Source of the DNA: Hirundichthys speculiger
Lineage: Eukaryota > Chordata > Actinopteri > Beloniformes > Exocoetidae
Assembly: GCA_018398805.1 (NCBI GenBank)
Contig: JAGFBZ010002332.1
Coordinates: forward strand, 251,001-315,000
DNA: 64,000 nucleotides
Reading direction: 5' to 3'
In this document: one piece after another, positions 57,996 through 64,000 of the stretch
How the letters are laid out: each line of letters starts with the position of its first letter
Numbering within the stretch: position 1 is the stretch's first letter
Program-made: the position numbers and the translations under genes
Notes under the pieces: generated by a model
Databases searched by the model: none
The model's input: only the letters and a program-made list of their open reading frames with translations
Told to the model about the DNA's origin: nothing

Positions 57996-60900
57996 CTCTT
58001 AAGTGTGAAATAATTAATTTGAAATACACACGCACACATATATATTTAGTATTTGTTGTACTCATTCTGATATATTTTTAACTCTTGAGTAGGAGCAGCT
58101 GTAATGAAAAGGGATCAGTAAAGTCATTCTGGTTGAGAAGAAGTGATATGTATAAATACTATAAATACATTAACTCCCATCTTAATACTGTATGATAATG
58201 ATGGCTATCAGATATGATGAGAAAAAGGACATATACAGCTACAGTCTAACTTTTTTTTTTGTCACTCTTTCCAGTATTAGAGCTCAGTCTGCAGCTTGCT
58301 GTAAGAAAGCTTCTTCTTCAGCCTTGACTGTTTCCCAAAAGCTGTTTTAATACTTCCTGACAGATTACCCAAGCTCTGACTCAGATGAGGTGGTGCATTT
58401 ACTGCCTCTAGAGTAAAAAGGTGAAATGAGGTCCCTTTTATTTGGTGTGAGGACAATTTACCTAAAACTGCAAGGTTTCCCTTGTATTCTTCTACAGTAC
58501 ATATACACACATGCATTTTATATCTAATTTTAGGTTGCCTTGGGCATTTTATGGAGCAAAGCCCTTTAAAAAAAATGTATCCCTTTAAATAGAGTTTCTC
58601 AGCTTCTAGAATTAAACACCATGGAAAGCCACAGGTGAGACTTGAGTAGGATCTACATTGTAGCAATCAGGCCTTGTTGAATGAACCGCACTCATGTGGT
58701 TTGCATGGAGGTCATCTTGTTAAGTATTCGAGGTCTAAACTTTTAAACACCTGGACCATTAAATCCATAGCAACTGTTGGCACATCCTGGATGTTCATGT
58801 TCCACCTGCAGATTTAAACGAAGCATCGCAACAGTTCCAGTGGGTCTGAGAGATGCAGAACGGCGGTGAGGTCTCAAACAAAGTGGCAGAGGCGTTCTCC
58901 ACCAGCTAGCTTCCAGTGACGTCACAGGAGATTTATCCAGTTCTTTTCATACAGCCTCTGGTTGAACACCAGGGCATGCTCTGATTTAGATACTGATTGA
59001 AGGGCCAGTGGAAACGAGACATGAGGGCCTCTACACTGTAGCCTACTGTAAATACATGTGATGAGTGCGGGTCATAAAAAAAGTTACGTTGATTTCAGAA
59101 ATTTGAAGACATAAATCTTGCGTAACTGAAGTGAAATTGTCAAAGCATAGGAAGATGAGAAGAGAGAAAGAATAAAGAGAATAACAGTATAAACACATCA
59201 TGCAGGGATTTAGGGTGAAGTCAGTAAATATGTTTTTGCTTGTCAAAAATAACCCCCGTGCTGTGATTTATTTGGCTCGAGCTATGCAGAAGTTATGCAT
59301 GTTACGAAATGAAGTCATTAATCTGTCGTTTAATAATGGAGGGATTTTTCTTTAAATGGCAACTTTGGGCCATTAAGTATTGGTCATGGTCAACTTCTTG
59401 ATATTAAACTCCTTAGGGAATTATCAGGTGCTACAATTGGTTAGAAACTGGATTAACTTTTAAGATTTTAAGCCCGACTTACTCAGACTGCATTTCCTCT
59501 CTGACAATAACATTGCCATCACCTCATGAAAAATTCAAATGGCATTAATGATGCACTTTATTTTGGAACCAAAATAGATGAATTACATAAAATGATAACA
59601 TCTCTTGCTGTCGGAATCAAATGTTGCCTTCACCGACTTCATCTCCTAACTGCTCACAAACAATAATTAATGCATGCAGAGAGCAAAAAAAAAGGGCTTT
59701 AAAGGATAGGGGTAATATTATAATTAATGAGGAATACTTATTCCCTTTCTTATCCTCTATCAGGTTTGTCCTTTTCAGTCTGGAGAATGGACGCCGGGGA
59801 AACTCAAAGATAAGGTCCCTATTGTGTGTATCATCTATGTTCATTAGTGCCACCATTAAAGCCCATGTCATCTTTCCCATTGGTGTGCAAGGCTACAACT
59901 GTTTCCAATTTGGTCATTATCTACGCATCTGCTTTCAGTGTGATATGACCTTCATGATGCAGTGGTGGACAACATGAGTAACACCATCCTATAGAAAACG
60001 AGTAAACGCAAATAACTACTTGTTCTCCATTGCAGCAAACGAGTAGAAGGCTACAGTGAAAGGAAGCATGCACAAAAAGGTTTAGATATATACCAAATCT
60101 TGGAAAAACTCTACCCACGCTAATTAATTGAAGCTTTAAATGAGCACTGCTGAAAACAAATACATTTCTGTTGTGTATTCTCGAAGTTTAAACATCTACT
60201 GGGTGTTGCTCACTGCTGCCGGGAAATAGCAGTTCCTCTTTTGTGCTTGGCAATTACACCACAGTCTACGGCGACATTAGGAAAATTCATGTTAATGCAT
60301 TCAGACGATGCTCAAGGTCGCCCGTCTCTTCCCATGCGAAAGCTTGATTTCCAGTGAATGATGCTCATTCCTTTATCAGCAAATATGACACATTGCACGT
60401 TGATTGGCAAGCAAACAAGTATTAGCGACTCGCTAGTTTGAATATTGAGATTCAGTCATATTACTGATAGAACCAGCTAATGTGAAAAACAAAAGCCACT
60501 GTGCTGGACGTAATTATCCAGATATAGATTGGATGTTCACCGTTAAGCCGTAAATATGGTTTGGCAGCAGTCCTCGATTTGTGAGTCGGAGAATTTTTGT
60601 TTATTTACCGAGGAGAGAAGACAAACAAGCAACTGAGGCCTCATTTGGACCCTACGATAAAATGAGTCCAGGGAAATTTGCTCACTAGTGGCCGACGGCA
60701 ATACGTACATGGTCTGAATGAATTCAAAAAAGGATTCAGATTCGTTCAATCAGGATGCATTTGAAGGTGGTCTGGGACACGCGTCCACATTCCCTTTGTA
60801 GTCTGTACACAAAAGCATTCTCGGACAAATTAAGGGACTGCCTGCGAAAATAACATCATGACTCAATAACTCATCTGATTTGGTTGGTCAATGACCACAA

Positions 60901-63470
60901 TATAGTCCACACCTTAACCCCATTTACATGCTGTAAAGGGGAGTTGCTAGTGGTAGCAATACCACTGTTGACCACATGGGGGCATAACAGCTTTGATGAG
61001 CTGACAAAAAGCCTCGAGTCTCATTCATAAAACTGTCATGTAAATGTAAACTGTGAGATGAGTGCAATATACGCATTCTGGCATTCATGAAAATGTTAGT
61101 AGTTCTGAACTTTTGTTAGCTACGGAAAAAATCTACTCCTCCCTCTGACCATGTGTAACGCTTGTGTAAATGAGTGCACGTAAATATTGCTGTCCAACTT
61201 GGACTTAAAGTTAATGCTTATGTTGGACTGTGAGTCTAACAATATACTTTTTAACCATGTCTTTTAAACATGATAAACCTGTTATACTCCAGGTGTATTA
61301 TGTTAATCATTTGGCGTTTTGTGTATTTCAGCTTCAGATTGTGTTTCTTGAAACGTCAGCAGGTTGATTGAACGGATTCGATCTGCTGACAGATGCCCAC
61401 GCAGTGAACGGACGCTGTCATGAAGCCGTGGTAGATTCCTGATATGGAGATATGCGTTAATTTCTTTCTCTATTTCCGCTTTCTGCTTTCACTTCACTTC
61501 TTCAGAACTTTGTTAGACAGAAGAAACAGCATTAAATATCTGCATTAAGTAATGGTCACACAGGGAACGGAAGTTTGTTTTTCTACTTTGTTTCAATGTT
61601 TTTTTTTCTTCTGACCCATTGTGCCAGACCTTTACTTGTATTGCATTGTATATACCCTAATTTGTTCTGTACATATCCTTTTCCGACTTCATTAAACAAT
61701 TTGTGACAGAACTTATCATGTTATTTCTGCCTTCATTCTATTCTTCTATTTCATTTCCCCTGTAAGTTATGCCTAGTTATTTTCAGCTGCTGCCTTTCTT
61801 GATTAAAAATAACGCATTTGATGTTTGCAGGCAGAAACGATGTGTATGTTTATTTAGATGGCCACTTGTGATCAGACTCCTCAGGATGGATGTTAACGCA
61901 GAGATTGAACGAAGCCATAGTTGAAGTATTGAAAATTAAAGAATGAGACATTAACTATACTACCCAGTTCCATAATAGTTGGGATGTTTTGTTTTATGTT
62001 CTCTAAAGGGTCTGAATGCTCTACATCAACTCAGAAAATTTAAGTTTTTTTTACTACAAGTAACTAATGGCCACACTGACTGGAATATTTATGATTTAAA
62101 GTTCTGAAAATGACTTGACAAGAAATGCTAATGTTCGTAGGATGCATTTGCAGTTCATTTGAACTATAATGATAACCTCAGAACATTTTTCACGGTCTCA
62201 TCAGAACACAGAAAAAAAAAGGGGAAAAAAAACCCAGACACTTTTGAGTTGCATTGGAAATGCTCCATTTAATGCTAAACTATTCTGTTAAATGCATCAA
62301 GCATGAATGAAACAGAAAACTGCTTTCAAAAAACTGTACATTGGAACCTTTTTGAGGCTCTGTTAATGCAAATTACTTCACCAACAAGCCAGTGAACTGT
62401 TAAATACAAACTAATACAGGAAAACATGTTGTGAAAATTGTATTGCGTATTCCACAACACATTAATGACGAAATACTTGTCATGAATCCAAACAATTAGC
62501 AGGTGACTTCAGTCAACCAGTGATTTATTCTCCTAGTTTATGTCCCCCGGCATATTTTTGCTTCCCCAGAGTAACTGGGTTTCCCACAATTTCTACCATT
62601 AGTGACTTGGCTCATTGGTAGCACAACATTAGACATAGATTGGTTAGCAAGTAAGAAGTGTCATTAAGTGGTAAAAGTAGAAGTGAGGAAAAGAAGAAAG
62701 TGCGTCTGGACAACATTAAATAGACATACAGTCAGAGAAATGGAACATATGACATAGGCAGAGTGACAACTAGACTGGTATCAATACAAAGATTTCTAAA
62801 AGAACAGTGGCAAAAGACTTAATTTTGCTGCAAAAACATCTTGATTCAAGATGTTATTTGCAATTTTACAGCAATCCTTTTTGTTTGGAAAAGTGGCTCA
62901 TGGCCCCAATGAGATTGCACCAATACAGAACATTTCGAATCCAATGGGCTGTGTTGTGCAATAAGGCGTATAACGTGCTCGTTTAGTCATAAAGGGGGTT
63001 ATTACCAACTGTCTTGAGAGACAGCTGCTAAAAACCAGAAGGGTATTAACAAAGTTAATAAACTGAAACGGGGCACCACCTGATAAATCAGGAAAAAGGA
63101 CTAAACAGCACAATCAGTCGCAAAGTGGCTGTTGGTTTATGCATGCCAGCCTGTGACCAGGTGTGGCGCTATAGAGCAACAGAGAAGGTGTGAGTCCAAG
63201 CACAGACTTCTTCAACCAGCAATGTTACAAAACTGTGTGAAATAACTCACAAACAACTTCTCTCATTAGAATATATCAGAATTTATTAACACAAGTATTA
63301 AAATGAACAAACACTTGAATCAAGATCCTGATATCTACTAACTAAAAGATGACTCAAACTAACATAAGCAAATATAACATTACATGGAAAAGAGTGTCAA
63401 CTTATATGCATGTATGCTGGAGACTATGTGTGTGTGTGATAAACTAAGATGACTTAATACTGTGAGGAGG
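57996..63470. other. Long stretch without recognised gene or mobile element
   Basis: AT-rich with even composition. Between about 59250 and 59720 homeodomain-type cores (ATTAAT, TAATTAAT, CATTAATGATG) recur and no repeat is visible, as in many conserved noncoding enhancers, but that is a guess. At 58277-58470 the minus strand has an open frame ending SIKTAFGKQSRLKKKLSYSK + LQTEL after an acceptor-like TTTTAG; it might be a terminal exon, with no recognised homologue. An ATTCATAAAACTGTCATGTA block near 61025 resembles one end of a fish MITE without a partner. Confidence 0.3.
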
Positions 63471-63473
63471 ATT

Positions 63474-63563
63474 CCAAGATGGCGGCCGAGATCACGTGGT
63501 CACTCGTCCCTTTACCAAGATGGCCGCTGACTCACGCGATAGGGCGCTACAAGATGGCGCCCT
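63474..63563. promoter_or_regulatory. Cluster of three YY1-like motifs with an E-box
   Basis: CCAAGATGGCGGCC (63474), CCAAGATGGCCGCT (63515) and ACAAGATGGCGCCC (63549) are close to the YY1 consensus CAAGATGGCGGC. They lie in direct orientation at about 41- and 34-bp spacing. A CACGTG E-box lies at 63493-63498. In vertebrates such sites mark promoters and some retroelement leaders. No gene start or LTR could be defined next to it. Confidence 0.5.
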
Positions 63564-63565
63564 AT

Positions 63566-64000
63566 GAAGATTGTTAGTAAGGAGAAACAGGAAAGAAAAG
63601 ACAGAGTAAAATCAACAAAGCTAGAATTGTCTTAGCGACTAGCAACAGCAACTCTGTCATGTTTTCCCACAGATGCAGCGATGCGAGAACAATTCACCGA
63701 GTTGCTCTAATTTGAACTGGGAAACGGGAGAGTGTAGTTGCTTTTAGCAATAAAAAACACATGAAGAAATTCAGTTACGGCAGGGACCGATGGTCCGGTT
63801 CTAAGCATATTCGGCACACAAGAAAATGGAATTGGCAAACAAAACTAAACTAAGCTCTGCCCAGACACAAAAGCCTCTTATGTGGATCGCTCTGGAAGCG
63901 ATCGATGGCGTTGTGAAGTCCGTGGATCTGGATTGATGCTCCAGGATCGGTAGTATAAGGCAGGAACGTACGCTCTGCTGGTATCCAGGAGTGGCTCTCC
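63566..64000. other. Unassigned sequence up to window end
   Basis: No domain or known repeat recognised. The composition is more CpG-containing than the preceding region (GCGATCGATGGCG, ACGTACGC near the end), so it may be the start of an element or a gene whose body lies outside the window. Confidence 0.3.

Noticed and set aside
61020..61060. ATTCATAAAACTGTCATG block considered as a MITE terminus
   Set aside because: No matching opposite end or target duplication could be located.
1..64000. Searched for rRNA, tRNA, bacterial operons, defence systems or secretion systems
   Set aside because: Nothing of the kind is visible; composition and repeats are those of a vertebrate genome.

Overview
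This window looks like intergenic or intronic DNA from a ray-finned (teleost) fish. I recognise no intact host gene, rRNA, tRNA or bacterial-type operon. The inference of a teleost rests on the repeats: Tc1-like, pogo/Tigger-like, hAT, piggyBac-like and Kolobok-like DNA transposon remains, an L2-like LINE, LINE/SINE tails ending in (ATGG)n, and another fish-type non-LTR retrotransposon. Base composition is AT-rich, with long homopolymers and short microsatellites. All protein-coding signal I can defend comes from decayed transposons.

Layout. 1-1.6 kb: 3' part of a pogo/Tigger-like transposase pseudogene. 3.9-4.8 kb: Tigger-like MITE with a hAT MITE nested inside. 6.1-7.2 kb: hAT-type element. 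9.9-10.6 kb: probable Harbinger-like element with a perfect 20-bp hairpin. 15.7-16.2 kb: piggyBac-like MITE. 17.4-17.8 kb: hAT MITE. 18.7-20.1 kb: Tc1-like transposase on the minus strand, split by a hAT MITE with a perfect 8-bp duplication. 20.6-22.2 kb: L2-like LINE in which a 207-bp piece of the reverse transcriptase is tandemly amplified. 25.9-26.0 kb: LINE/SINE tail with a 13-bp duplication. 30.8-32.3 kb: minus-strand LINE pseudogene split by a probable solo LTR. 32.4-32.8 kb: Tc1-like fragment. 36.9-38.6 kb: TA-flanked MITE, then a minus-strand hAT transposase fragment. 39.4-40.4 and 43.5-44.3 kb: hAT elements keeping N-terminal transposase remnants. 41.1-41.6 kb: old ~200-bp tandem repeat. 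46.3-51.0 kb: two different Tc1-like transposons, each split by a copy of the same hAT MITE family. 52.5-53.6 kb: Kolobok-like element with a THAP finger. 54.1-57.7 kb: LINE tail, two hAT MITEs and a TA-flanked MITE. 63.5 kb: cluster of YY1-like sites.

Target-site duplications fix many boundaries to the base and give a relative insertion order (hAT into Tigger, hAT into Tc1 three times, LTR into LINE, LINE tails into hAT and TA-flanked elements). The rest is non-repetitive, AT-rich DNA where conserved noncoding elements or short exons could lie but cannot be established from one sequence. I found no previously undescribed biochemical system. The strongest leads are the in-frame amplification of a reverse-transcriptase segment, the shared insertion site of the two hAT copies, and the Kolobok-like element with a THAP module.
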